Source: Paracentrotus lividus
Lineage: Eukaryota; Echinodermata; Echinoidea; Camarodonta; Echinidae
Direction: 5' to 3'
Length of the DNA stretch: 64,000 bases
Assembly: GCA_940671915.1 (NCBI GenBank)
Contig: CALNVZ010003434.1
Coordinates: 18,123,182-18,187,181, forward strand
This document shows positions 1 through 11,489 of this stretch, in pieces. The stretch's first letter is position 1, and the number at the start of each line of letters is the position of its first letter. Position numbers and translations under genes: made by a program. The notes under the pieces are model-generated. The model had not been told where the DNA came from and did not search any database. It saw only the letters and a program-made list of their open reading frames with translations.

Positions 1-320
1 TGCTGTTGCTCTTTATCCTGTATAAATTTGCTTACTTAAAACAAAAGTTTTGTGCGACGAGTAACAAATCAAAATTAGGCACTTCTATTGTTCAGGAGCG
101 CTGAATTCACGGTCATTGTGCGAAATCATACACAAAGGCATTGGACGGCGTGCGAAAAATATCTCCAAAAAATACTGCACCAAATTTGATGAAAAAAATT
201 GCAGAAGAAAGTCTGATTATCTTGGCTTCATGAAAATACCAAACAATAGCAGGTTGTTATTTATCATCATACTATAAAAAAATTGTTCTCCAACTGTACC
301 ATTTTATTTGACACAGACTG
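1..320 (+). mobile_element. Tc1/mariner-like MITE, cut by window edge
   Basis: The end reads CACAGACTG followed by TA, and the body matches the elements at 14,727-15,211 (opposite strand) and 52,433-52,897. The full copy at 52,433 has matching inverted ends beginning CAGTCTGTG and is flanked by TA on both sides, the target duplication expected of Tc1/mariner elements. No transposase is encoded. Only the 3' part is visible because the window begins inside it. Confidence 0.6.
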
Positions 321-322
321 TA

Positions 323-725
323 TATCGTGTGCCTTTATGTCAGCAATAACTTTCTTAATTTAAAAATGTTTTATTCTTCTTTCGAGTTTTTTGTCTTGTT
401 TTTGAGGGTGCGCTCCTTTTTATTTTTCAACGATAGTCAACCCTTGATATTGACTATTTTAATGCCCCCTTTCTTATTTTGCGGGATTTGTTTAGGAAGA
501 ACCAAATTAATGACTTCAATACATCGGAATTATGAGATAAGTAGACGGATGATGAAGAGAAAAGAAAAAGCTGTTTATTTCATTTCCACTAAGATTATGG
601 AAGATCATTCTCCTATGAATACATATCAATCAAATGTGGAAATGGATTTCAAGAAGATATTTATAACCAATATAATTATAAAAAGGGCTCGAGTATACAA
701 AGTTTACTTGCGTTTACAGGTTATA
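323..725. other. AT-rich stretch, no supported gene
   Basis: The only long open frame here (145 codons) is of low complexity, with no recognisable motif and no counterpart in the other arm. I see nothing else. Sequence shared with the right arm begins near 726 at a GTATGTACAAAG anchor. Confidence 0.5.
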
Positions 726-891
726 GATAATATTGTATGTACAAAGAAGAAGAAAAAACTTTAATCATCATCATTATCACTTTCATCATTATTGCATGTT
801 AAATATATAGCGATAAAATCAATGATAAAAATACATATAAAGAACCAGTGTATTTGAAGGGGCAGCAAGCAACCCATCAATTAAAACAAAA

Positions 892-1316
892 TAATAATTT
901 AACAAGTAGTTCATGATGTGAAAACCCTTAATCATCAGATTTCACAATTTAGGAAATAAAAAAATGCAATAAAAAATAACAAATCCTTTGTTGGTGTAAC
1001 CGTAAAATTTCGAAACTATTACCCCCCTCCCCCTCGAAAAAAAAAGTAAATAGGACTTAATTCTTTAAACAGAAAAAAAAAGTAAATAGGACTTAATTCT
1101 TTGAACAGATTTTTTTTTTGTTCATAAACAGGTTCATATCCACTGTTGATTAGCGTATCATGCTCGTCTCAAAGTTACAGTAAACATAAGTACACGACTA
1201 TTCATTGTCTTTCGTTTTATTGTAACACTAGTTTAATCTCTCTCCCTCCCCCCCCCCCTCCTCTCTCTCTCTCTCTCTTCCTCTCTCTCTCTCTCTCTCT
1301 CCCTTCTCTCCTCTCT

Positions 1317-1357
<41 letters not shown>

Positions 1358-1655
1358 CCTTCTCTCTCTCTCTCTCTGCGCTAGTTACCTTGCTCACATA
1401 TTGAAAAATATGTAAAACGCATTGTAAATAAGCCGTTTAGCTATTTAAGAATTTTCAGTTGTGTTTCAAACCTTGATTCCCTTGTTTGAAATAAATCTTC
1501 AGCGTGATTTAAACTTTCAGTCCATCATTGCTGCTTAAAACAAATCAACTATTCAGATGTTGCATCAAGAAAATCCTAAAAACACAACTTTCTAGATACA
1601 CCGACTGTTTATTTCACTCTTCGCATTTCATTTTTCATGTACAGATTTTAAAAAG
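892..1655. repeat. Left-arm-only segment with (CT)n microsatellite
   Basis: Sequence up to about 891 and from about 1,656 onward is contiguous in the right arm (around 63,520-63,540, reverse), so this block of about 760 bp is inserted in the left arm or deleted from the right. It holds a duplicated AGTAAATAGGACTTAATTCT unit near 1,045 and 1,080 and a CT-rich microsatellite at about 1,236-1,378. The 89-codon open frame over the microsatellite is an artefact of the repeat. Confidence 0.55.
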
Positions 1656-2558
1656 AATTCTTTGCCTTTCGATAAGACTTTAAACCTTGAAGATCCCTTA
1701 AGTATGAAGTTATGATGACATCCCTGCTGGAAAGAACACACTCATTCACAATGTTAAATTGGGGCGTTTTCACATTGTGGTCACACTGTGAAACACGCTG
1801 ATTCACAGTGTGGATAATCGGAGATTCACACTTTGGCCACAATGTGAAACACGCCAATTCACAGTGTGGATAACCGGAGAATCACACTGTGAACCACAGT
1901 GTGGAACAACGCGACCACACTGTGAAAACGCTCCAATTTAACATTGTGGACAGTCCACACTGTGAAGACTTTCATTGAGAAACGCTCACACTGTGAAACC
2001 CATCAACATTGAGACACACAAATCACACTGTGAAACATCAATCACACTGTTGAAACGCACTAATTTAACACTTTCCACACTGTGATACATCAACTATGAA
2101 ATATCAACAGATGCTCACAATTTAACACATAGCATTTTAATCTTTGCTATGGCTCATGAGTCATCAGTTTTTCCTCCAGCTCGATGTGCTAAATGCTCAG
2201 AGCACTTTGAGCTATATTTCAATTTATCGTAAGACGGTTTCCCATATAATTATATTTTTAATAAAACATTTGTGTCATGGTTTATATTTTGTTAAATTCT
2301 TTTTTGATAAATTGCACGCTTATTTCTTTATTGCACTTTTTAATTCTAGTGTTTTCAAATTATTTTGTTTTAAAAGAAAACTTGTGTAAAATATTTAATA
2401 CTGCTTTAGAAAAGAAGCATGACTAAAACTCGACTAATTACCAAAAATCATTACTATCGCTTTATGATCGATTACAAAATTGAACCCCATTATCACATTG
2501 TGAGGGGGTAAATTCACAGTGTGAAACCGCACACCACAATGTGAAATCATCAACACCA

Positions 2559-3156
2559 TTAAAGTCCTAGACCGGACCGACAAATGAAATAGCCAAAAAC
2601 GAAAGCTGATATGCTATATAATACAACAATTCCAAATTAAGGCGTTTTTATTGTCCATCTAGAAAGTATTTAATTAAAAAGATGACCGAACCTCAACCAG
2701 GCCACCCCTCCCGAATACTAGTAAAATTACCCCTAATTTAAAAGTGCGAGTGATGACGTCAAAAAATGTTAATGGAATGCTACAGCAGTCCTGCGGCTAG
2801 GCATGATTGCGTTTCGCCTTTAGAAAACACGTTTGTATTGCTATGTCAGGACAATAGACGCCCTGTGAGCTAGAATTCTATTGTTATGAAATGAAAGGGC
2901 AAAGTCAATCATGCCTGGCCACAGGACTGCTGTAGCATTCCATTAACATTTTTTGACGTCATCACTCGCACTTTTAAATTAGGGGTAATTTTACAAGTAT
3001 TCGGGAGGGGTGGCCTGGTTGAGGTTCGGTCATCTTTTTAATTAAATACTTTCTAGATGGACAATAAAAACGCCTTAATTTGGAATTGTTGTATTATATA
3101 GCATATTAGCTTTCGTTTTTGGCTATTTCATTTGTCGGTCCGGTCTGGGACTTTAA
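2559..3156. mobile_element. Foldback MITE flanked by TTAA, nested insertion
   Basis: Two arms of about 250 bp are near-perfect reverse complements around a loop of about 90 bp (roughly 2,815-2,905). The outer ends read AGTCCTAGACCGG and, reverse-complemented, AGTCCCAGACCGG. Each end is bounded by TTAA (2,559-2,562 and 3,153-3,156), the duplication made by piggyBac-type and some other transposases. It has no coding capacity. It lies inside the CACANTGTG-rich element and is therefore younger than it. Confidence 0.75.
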
Positions 3157-3613
3157 ATTCGAGCATTTTAACATAGTCGACTATGTGAAAACACTGTGCA
3201 ACAGGGCAGGTTTGTACTAACAAAGAAAAAAAAAAGAAGAAAAATTAAACAAAAATGAAATAAAACAGGGTTACATAATATTTCGTTTTCAAAGGGGAGA
3301 GGAGGTACATTTCTATCAATTACATCGTGCTCGATGATCACTATATTGTCATCTTGTGACCCCGATGAAGTACCTTCATCATCCTGTAATCGACGTCATT
3401 GGGTAGTTGGTTCTTTATTGAAGAGTGGACTAGTGTCTGTTGCAAGGTTGGGTACAGCTTACTTCAGTAAGATGAAGTTCAGTTGTCGCACAAAATCCTT
3501 CTTTTACTCATTATTATCAACATTATTATCATTGTTTTTATCATTATAATTATTAGAATTTTTCATATTATAAAAAAAATTCAAATGCACCCCTCCGCAG
3601 AACCGATGGGGTT

Positions 3614-4168
3614 ATCCCTGCTGGAAAGAACACACTCATTCACAATGTGAAACACAGAGTGAATCACATTGTGTTTCACATTGTGAATCATAGTCTGCTC
3701 CACAATGTTAAATTGGGGCGTTTTCACATTGTGGTCACACTGTGAACCACACTGTGGTCATAGTGTGGATAACCGGAGATTCACAGTGTGGCCACACTAT
3801 GAAAAATGCTGATTCAAAGTGTGGATAACCGGATATTCACACTGTGAACTATAGGCCTACTGTTCACACTGTGAAATATAAGTCTTAAGGTATTCACACT
3901 GTGAAAATCTGTTTATCACAGTGAGAAATTTTGTTCATGGTTTGGCCTCACTGTGAAATCAATTTCACATTGTGAGCGGGTACATTCACACTGTGAAATC
4001 AATTTTCACATTGTGAACAATGTGTGGTTTTCCACATTGTGGTGGTGTCCACACTGTGAAATACCTTTTTCACAGTGTGGATAGTGTTTTCACACTGTGT
4101 TCACACTGTGAACTATGTTTTCACACTGTGTTCACAATGTGATTGAGTGTGTTCTTTCCAGCAGGGAT
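3614..4168. mobile_element. Inner 555-bp copy of the CACANTGTG-rich element
   Basis: It starts ATCCCTGCTGGAAAGAACAC and ends with the reverse complement, so it is a complete TIR-bounded unit. Its right end is also the right end of the whole composite. Nearly all of its interior consists of CACA(A/C/G/T)TGTG palindromes. Confidence 0.6.
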
Positions 4169-6083
4169 GGCTGCCTATGCCCCTCCACTAACTTCCAGTC
4201 TTGATGAGAAAGACAAGTTCTATAGCGAGCTCAGCAATTTGATCGGAGAAGCACCGCAGCATGAAGATCTGTATTTGCTGGGTGACTTTAATACTATAGA
4301 GCTGGTGCGTACATGACGTCTGGCCTATGTACATTGGTCGCCAAGGAGTAGGCAAAATGAATAACTGAAATGGACAGAGACTACTTGAGTTGTTCTGTAC
4401 TTCGAATCTATGTGTCACTAATACGTTTTTCGCAAACAAACACAGGCACAGAGTATCGTGGATGCATCTCAGGTCACACCAATGGCATCAACTTGATGTT
4501 GTCATTACCAGTAGGAGTCGCCTCCCAACTGTCCATAACACAAGAAGTTATCACAGTGCTGACTGCGATTCTGACCACTCCCTCAGCAGAGTTGCACTGA
4601 AGCCAAGAGGGATCTGAGAGATGTAATCCATAAGTCTGCCATTGAGGAAATAAACTGTGTAGCACAAGAGAAACGAGAAGCTCTCCTGAAATGGAAGAGT
4701 GACCCTACCAATCAGAACCTACAATCCCTGAGGAATTTACGAAGCAAGGGGTCAAGCACTCGCTAGAAATTGTGTACATGACTTTTGGCTAAAGATATGC
4801 TCCTCAATAGAATACGCTTCCTTTACTGGAAATGCTAGGGCCATCTATGAAGGAATCGATCAAGCTATTGGTCCAACCACAAAGAAAACTGCACCCCTTA
4901 TTTCAAGTCATCATCTGGGGAGGCCATTACTGATCGCAGCAAACAGATGGAGAGATGGGTGGAGCACTATCTTGAACTTTACTCTACAGTAAACACAGTC
5001 TCCGAAGAGGCCCTTGATAAAATTCCAGCCCTATCAGCACTGGAGGAGCTTGACACTGTGCCAACTGTAGTGGAACTTGAAAAGGCCATCAATGCTCTTA
5101 CAAGTGGTAAGGCACCCGGAAATTATGCAATCCCATCTGAAGTCATCAAACAAGGGAAACCAGCACTTCTTCCTCATCTCCGTGAACTTCTGTGTCTTTG
5201 CTGGAGTGAAGGCGAGGTCGCACAAGCCATGAGAGATGCCAAAATCATTACCATATTCAAAAATAAAGGCAACAGAAATGATTGCAACAACTACCGCATC
5301 TCTCCTCTCAGCATTGTTGGAAAGGTTTTTTTGCCCGAGTCGTCCTTGCAAGACAACAGGTGTTTAATAGCGGATCGCATATATCCAGAGTCTCAATGTG
5401 GTTTCAGATCGGGCAGATCAACTGTTGACATGATTTTTGCTGTTAGACAGCTTCAAGAGAAATGTAGAGAGCAGCGTCAATCATTGTAAATGGCATTTGT
5501 TGATCTGACTAAGGCCTTTGACCTCATCAGTCGCAGTGGACTTTTCAAGCTGCTGGAGAAGATTGGCTGTCCACCAAAGTTGCTCAGCATAATCGAGTCT
5601 TTATATACTGACACAAAGAGCACTGTACGCTTCGATGGGGACTCATCAAAGCCATTCACAGCAATAAGTGGAGTCAAACAGGGCTGCGTCTTGGTACCAA
5701 CCCTATTTGGAATCTTCTTCTCCCTCCTGTTGTCCTACGCCTTTCACTCTTCTGATGATGGAATCTACATTCACACCCGTCATGATGGCAAGCTGTATAA
5801 TCTCACCCGTCTTCGAGCTAGGACAAAAGTAACTCGTTTACTTGCAAGGGAGTTGCTGTTTGCAGACGATGCCGCCCTTTCTAGTAACACAAATGAAGGG
5901 CTTCAGCGCCTTATCTGCTTATGGACCAGTTTTCAGATGCATGCAGAGAGTTTGGACTGACGATCAGCATAAAGAAAACCGAGGTCATGGTCCAAAATGA
6001 CCCAATTCCTCCTGCCATCGCAGTAAATGACTCAGTACTGAATGTTGTCAACAACTTCAAATATCTTGGCGCTGTGGTTTCTA

Positions 6084-7626
6084 GTAATAATAATAATAAT
6101 AATAATAATAGCAATAATATTAATAATGATAATAATAATAATATAAATATAGGTTACATTTATATAACGCATTACATGAACATTTCAATGCGCTTAACAT
6201 GATATAATTTGACAAATACAAAATAATAGAATTACAAAATCAAATAATTATTGTTATTGATTACAGCAATGGGGTACTTATATACACTGTTGCTCATAAA
6301 GGTTGGATATTTTTTGTGTGCTCCAGCAACATCTTTTTGCTCTGGATTAGATTTCTTGAAATTGTTTGTCCCTGCTTTCACTTTTCTGGACCCTGGCTAT
6401 ACCTTGGACGCTTTTCAAACTATTCCCCGGGGAATAGAAAATTAGAAAGCTTGTCAACCCCCACAACGTCCATTTTTGCCATTTTCCTCTCATTTTGGGG
6501 CCTCTTTTTGTTTACCCGGCTGACCAAGGCCCCCTCTATCACACCCCCTCGAAAAGCGTCTGGAATGTGGAGTTGTTATTATTCTTTATGATAAATCAAA
6601 GTTTAAAATTATAGGCGTTGGTCTCTTGTTTAGGGGAGGGGTTGAAGGAAAAAGTGAAATCGGTGAAAAATTGAAATATTCTATCCAACCTTTATGGTCA
6701 AAACAAGGAAATAAAAAACAACTATGAACCCTTAATTATTGTCATTTTCACCAAAATCTTGTTTCATCCTTAATGACAAGGTTGTAAATGGTAACTATAG
6801 TCTATTTTTAATTATGATTTATATATGGCTGAGATTTTACAATACATTTTTTAGAAGATAGAAATTTCCATGTTGTAAAAATGAATAAAATCAATTTTCA
6901 ACCCGAATCGAAATAAACTTTGACCCTTCCCCTAGACAATAAATCTAAGTCTGTGATCATAAACTTAGATTTAACTTTAAGAACAATAACAATCCTATAC
7001 CTCAGACGCGTTTCGTGGAGGTAGGACTAACGGGGCCTTGGTCAGCCGGGTAAACAAAAAGGGGCCCCAAAATGAGAAAAAAATTGGCAAAAATGGGCAT
7101 TGTGGGGGTTGGCAAACTTTTTTTATTTCTCAATACCCGAGAATGGCTAGGGGAACGTCCAACATATAGCCAGGGTACCGAAAAAGTGAAAACGAGGACC
7201 AACAAATTCTGGAAATTAAAGCCGGAGCAAAATGATGTGGCTGGCGCACAACAAGAAATATACAACCTTTATGAGCAACAGTGTATTTCAACATAACAAT
7301 ACTATTAACAATCATAATCTTAATTACTACATTTTCATTATATACTATAAGGGTTGCAATATAATGACATATAAAGTGCATTTACCATGTCTATTATAAT
7401 GCAATATAATAGAATTGAATGGAAATACTTGCTGCATATTTATATGTAAGCAAAATGCAATAATAAACTATACTCTAGCTACAAAGACATACGTGATACA
7501 AAGAGGTATGTTTTTAATCGTTTTGAATGAGTCGATTGACTGGGTGTCGCGGATTTGCGCAGGCAACTTATGCCAGAGTTTAAGAGCGACTGAACCTGTC
7601 CCTGTAACCTGTAACCTGTCCCTTAA
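6084..7626 (-). mobile_element. 3' end of a second LINE inserted in the first
   Basis: Read on the minus strand, about 7,610-7,490 encodes LKLWHKLPAxIRDxQSIDSFK, the typical last residues of L2/CR1/Jockey-type reverse transcriptases. A 3' untranslated region follows, ending ATGCGTTATATAAATG and then an (ATT)n tail at 6,082-6,140. The first LINE is cut exactly at GAVVS (6,084) and resumes at LDAEINARIGKA (7,627), which confirms an insertion. The same insertion is present in the right arm. Confidence 0.75.
6285..7283. mobile_element. 1-kb foldback element with TA duplication
   Basis: The termini are inverted copies starting CACTGTTGCTCATAAAGG, each flanked by TA (6,283-6,284 and 7,284-7,285). 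Complementarity continues in diverged form over several hundred bases, including a shared block with CCCGGCTGACCAAGGCCCC on both sides. There is no transposase. It lies inside the second LINE's 3' region, so it is the youngest of three nested layers. It is matched in the right arm at 60,307-61,304. Confidence 0.75.
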
Positions 7627-8349
7627 TTGATGCTGAGATTAATGCTCGGATTGGCAAGGCAGCAACAATAATCGCTAAAATTTCCAAGAGATTCTGGTAC
7701 AACAACACTAAGCTGAAGGTGTACCAGGCATGTCTACCAAGCACCCTACTCTATGGCAGCGAATCATGGACCACTTATGCCCGACAAAAAAGGAGACTAA
7801 ATATCTTCCACGTGAGATGCCTACGCAAAATCCTGAACATTAAGTGGGAACACAGAGTCACAGACTCAGATGTACTCAGCAGAGCAAATATCAGTGACCA
7901 TCTTCGTATTGCTTAGTGCTCGCCGACTACGATGGCTAGGTCATGTGTGTCGCATGGATAAAGGACGTATCCCCATGGATCTACTACATGGCCAACTTCA
8001 GTGTGGAACACACCCTAATGGTCGTCCTCATCTGAGATAATTATAGAGATGCATGCAAGACATGCAAGAGAGATCTCTCCTCTGCACATTAGACTTAGAC
8101 ACGTGGGAGGACACAGCATCTGACAGATCGTTTTGGAAGAAAGCTGTGAAAACAGGAATAGCTAGAGCAGAGGATGATCGAAGGAGACACATGGAGTCTG
8201 TAAGACAGAAGCATAAGACTCCAACAACCCAAATTGGCTCAGTTGTTGTCTGTGGAAACTGCAAAAAGGACTGTCATTCACGTATAGGAATCCACAGTCA
8301 CCACAGAGAGTGCAGACCATCGTCTCTCGAGACGGAGGAAAACCGATGA

Positions 8350-8878
8350 CGATGATGAAGTCATCCAAACCCATTTTTCTCTTTCTTTCACCCATAACAG
8401 TGCATTTATAATAAATAAATCTCACTATACAAATCGTGTTTACACACACACACACAAAAAGTACATTACCAAAAGTAATAGGCAAATTAATTTCTTCTTT
8501 TCCCTTTTCATAAGAAAATTATTGATATCTATTATTAAAAATAAATAAATAAATAAACTATTTTATTTTTCTTCGTTACCATTTTCGTTTTTTGAGAATC
8601 AACATTTTTACAAATAATTCATAGAGCAATAGTAATGATTATCACCGATCTTATTTCTTTGCAGTTTTTCAGCAAAATAGTAACATAGGCCTATGTCTAA
8701 TTCAAGGGCATAGACACCCATTAATTTCTATTTTTTTTCCTTGTATTCATCACCCCCCCCCCGTATCAAAAGAAATTGCGTCAAGCTTTACGCCAGTGGT
8801 CTACTTTGTATACATTTGTCTAAGAAATTTCTCAATATACTTTGCGATCATTGAAATATCACTTTATTCCATTTCCAA
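8350..8878. other. Intergenic, simple repeats only
   Basis: AT-rich sequence with a short (CA)n at about 8,443, an (AATA)n tract at about 8,540 and a poly-C at about 8,752. No coding or RNA signal is visible. Confidence 0.5.
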
Positions 8879-9229
8879 TCATCTTTCTGTTTTCGGTTGG
8901 TTGCTTGCAGACGTCTCGACTGATTTCACGCGGCCCGGGGTGAAGTTCACGGACCTTTCTCGCATATCGCGAGATTGTGTTTCCAAGCGATTGTTTTCTT
9001 TCCACGGATTGTTTTCTCGTGCAAAAGGGCGTTCGCCTGTCATTCGGTTTTCAATCATGTCATGTCGATACAACAGGCGAGGTTCCAGGAGGCGGCAAAC
9101 GGGGCCCGCCACAACCAAAAATGTAGCAAAAAAATAGTACCTAAATGTAGTACCTAAAAGGGCCATTCTTTGAAAAGTGAACCATTTTGGGACAAAATAA
9201 AGTTTTTGCTTCTTGATTTTAAACTGCAT
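8879..9229 (-). CDS. 116-codon ORF identical in both arms, unknown
   Basis: The minus-strand open frame, from ATG at 9,229 to TGA at 8,879, gives exactly the same 116-residue translation as 58,378-58,728 in the other arm, whereas neighbouring sequence differs by substitutions and indels. The product would be basic, with a hydrophobic patch (YYFFATFLVVAG) and a polar, arginine/asparagine-rich C-terminal half. I recognise no domain. The region is locally CpG-rich (GCGGCCCGGGG, TCGCGA), so it could instead be a conserved regulatory or first-exon segment. There is no direct evidence of expression. Confidence 0.3.
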   Translation of the reverse strand: MQFKIKKQKLYFVPKWFTFQRMALLGTTFRYYFFATFLVVAGPVCRLLEPRLLYRHDMIENRMTGERPFARENNPWKENNRLETQSRDMRERSVNFTPGRVKSVETSASNQPKTER

Positions 9230-9696
9230 AGGCTATTCAAATAGAGCAATGTCTGAAGTTTCATGAACTGCTGTTTTTTCGTGATTTTTGCAATTTTTCA
9301 TGTTCATTTGCATAAATTAACATAAATGATAATAAGATGGAAAAACGGTACATAAAAATATATATATATTTTTTTAAAACCCTGACTGGAATGGATATGC
9401 TGACTTCCTTACTTGGGTTACTGTCAATATATTATTATTCATCTCTATTCCTTTTAGTCTAACCCCCAAAACAATGTTGTTAAAATGATTATATTAAGAT
9501 AATCAACCCTGGAAATTAATTGCCCCCAAATGTTACACCCGTGACCAGAAAACACAAAAAGTTTATGCCCCTCTCTAACCATGGCTCTGGTATTATTTTT
9601 GTTTTTTCTCCAAAGCTAGATTTAATGTACCTTGCATCTCACCAAATATGAATCCATGAAACGTTTTAACTTGATTATTAATTAGCAAACAAATTG

Positions 9697-10786
9697 GTCA
9701 CACATGTGACCCACTAGGTGGGGGCGGTCATAAACGTCTGATTATTTTCACTTCCATTGGCTGAAATTAATGTATTTTAGCATTATTATGCTCCAAAATG
9801 GTTCTGCAATAATTTTTGTGAAAAAAACAAAAACAAAGAAACACACAAGGTTGAAAAAACGAAGAAATACATAAGAAATTCATAAAACAATTAAATACAT
9901 AAGGAATTTATTTCGATACCAAAATGTTTCCAAGTACAATATTGTCAGGAATCATATAAAGATTATGCAAACACAAAATTAGCATTCCAGAAGCTTTAGT
10001 TTGTCAATTAGAACAAAAATTGTGAATTCATGCAATGCATAAATTAGCATAATTAATTCATATAAAATAAATTATCCTTAATTTTGGGAAAATTAACAGT
10101 GCATTCTTGTAGTTTACATCGCACACTACCATCGTGCAAACTTTCGGCGCGCTCGCGCGATCAACAGCCGAGATCTTATAGAGGCATCATGGCCCCCTAC
10201 CTCCCCGCCCCACCACAGTCTTGACAGCTACCAAAACACCCCAGCGAGTGATAAGGGTTGAGTTCATAAAAGTTTTACCACAGCGGATATAGTAATTGCT
10301 GAAAATGTACATTTACTGCATTATGTATAATATTTTCATTTTTCTGTACAGTTTGCTGTATGTCACACACGTGACCCACTAAAATGTCACACACGTGACC
10401 CGACATCACGATATAAAATGATAGATAAAAAAATGAATTTCAGAGATGACTCCTATCCACTGGTATTTTTTGGTTAACAGGTCCATAATACATATCTCAC
10501 AGCAATAAAAACATTTCATCATTTTATAACTCACAGGAATTTCAAAATGAAATTGAACTTTCAAAATCATGCCGTTTTGTGAAGTCACACACGTGACTCA
10601 CTTCTTTTGACCTCTGACCTTGGACATGCATATTGTAAACATTAAAAAAAACATTTCCAAATAATAGCTAACAAAATATGTTACATAATATAATAACATT
10701 AATATCAGTATATCTTTAAAAATTGTTAGAGTTATAGTCAATTAAAGTCAAGATTTTTGCATAATTTTCGGTCACACACGTGGACC
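9697..10786. promoter_or_regulatory. Cluster of TCACACACGTGA-type palindromes
   Basis: Near-identical palindromic motifs of 14-17 bp with a CACGTG or CATGTG core and GTCAC/GTGAC shoulders occur at about 9,697, 10,362, 10,385, 10,584 and 10,770. All five are retained in the mirrored arm. The motif resembles an E-box (bHLH site) extended on both sides, but repeat-internal palindromes of an unrecognised transposon would look the same. No gene start is evident beside it. Confidence 0.35.
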
Positions 10787-10799
10787 AAGAATGGTCCGA

Positions 10800-10956
10800 A
10801 ACGTCAATTTTGGTCCTTTGCCCCCCCGCCCCGAGGATGTTACACAAATATGTAATTCGAATATCCCCTAATGAAATCCTGGATCCGCCAGTTTTTATAT
10901 AACATTTTGCACAATATATGCGTATAATATAATATATATATATATATATATATGTT
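10800..10956. repeat. hAT-like end fragment and (AT)n
   Basis: The string AATCCTGGATCCGCCAGT (about 10,874-10,891) matches the common terminal motif CAGTGGCGGATCCAGG of many animal hAT-like short elements as I remember it. It is followed by an (AT)n tract near 10,928-10,953. A poly-C/G stretch lies at 10,820. The other element end was not located. Confidence 0.35.
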
Positions 10957-11025
10957 ATACTCATGTAAACAGGACTATGCTTCTTGTGTACTATTATGTT
11001 TTATAATGGTTCTTGTTTAAAGAGC

Positions 11026-11090
11026 CCATGAAGAAGGCATATAAGCCGAAAGCTTGCAAGTGGTCCACAATCAACGTCCGTTCGTTTTAT
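11026..11090 (+). repeat. GAAGGC...GCCGAAAGC motif, Penelope-type repeat remnant
   Basis: It contains GAAGAAGGC, a short loop, AAGCCGAAAGCTTGC, and a CAACGTCCG string downstream. The same ordered motif occurs at 25,917, 26,745 (minus strand) and 26,878. Related repeats are found in Penelope-like retroelements whose flanks carry hammerhead ribozymes. Here the CTGATGA half is degenerate. Confidence 0.3.
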
Positions 11091-11489
11091 TTTATATCTT
11101 TCGATCATGAAACATAAATACTTGACATCCTTCTTGTTTTGTCTTAAAAGCCACGATTTAATAGACAACCCCGGTTACTCCTACTCCTGCTACAAATCCA
11201 AATTGCACACATGGCCATAATGTTTTTTGGGATTCAGTATGAACACGGCGGCAATGATGTATAAAGAGCCTTAAGGTTCGTCCAATCTTGCTCGCTATGT
11301 CATCTCTTCCGTCCAATCTGCCACAATCATGGAACAAGCTAGAGCCACTCACAAATTGTTGGCTTGTTTGGCAAGGGTTTCCTTGTAGGTAGCTAGGAAT
11401 TTGGCCCTGTCAGCACGATCCCATACGAAGTTATTTACAATGACACATACTTTGCTCGGACCTGTAACAAGCGGATTCAAGTCAATGAG

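Larger units (their letters stand above)
1721..4168. mobile_element. Non-autonomous transposon rich in CACANTGTG palindromes
   Basis: The outer ends are inverted repeats of about 30 bp beginning ATCCCTGCTGGAAAGAACAC. The block is absent from the right arm, where the flanks join directly near 63,454. Most of 1,721-2,110 and 3,614-4,168 is built from dozens of short palindromes of the type TTCACACTGTGAA, TTCACAGTGTGAA and TTCACATTGTGAA on both strands. No transposase or other coding sequence is visible. A third copy of the terminal sequence, in direct orientation with the left end, lies at 3,614, so this is probably two related elements or one internally duplicated element. The superfamily is unknown and no clear target duplication was found. 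Confidence 0.7.
4169..8349 (+). pseudogene. LINE retrotransposon (EN-RT-zinc knuckle), interrupted and broken
   Basis: This is the remains of a non-LTR retrotransposon polyprotein. The 4,169-4,640 part keeps endonuclease motifs, including LGDFNT. The 4,947-5,960 part is the reverse transcriptase, with LTSGKAPGN, CGFRSGRST, FVDLTKAFD and the catalytic FADDA. After an insertion at about 6,084-7,626 the tail resumes (RIGKAATIIAKISKRFW, LLYGSESW, RWLGHVCRMD over several frames) and ends with a CxxC..CHSRIGIHSHxREC zinc-knuckle motif near 8,250-8,310. At least three frameshifts or stops and the insertion make it inactive. It appears truncated at the endonuclease side. The clade (CR1/L2/I-like) is not resolved by eye. 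Confidence 0.85.

Noticed and set aside
1146..1415. 89-codon ORF rich in Ser/Leu
   Set aside because: It is the translation of a (CT)n microsatellite.
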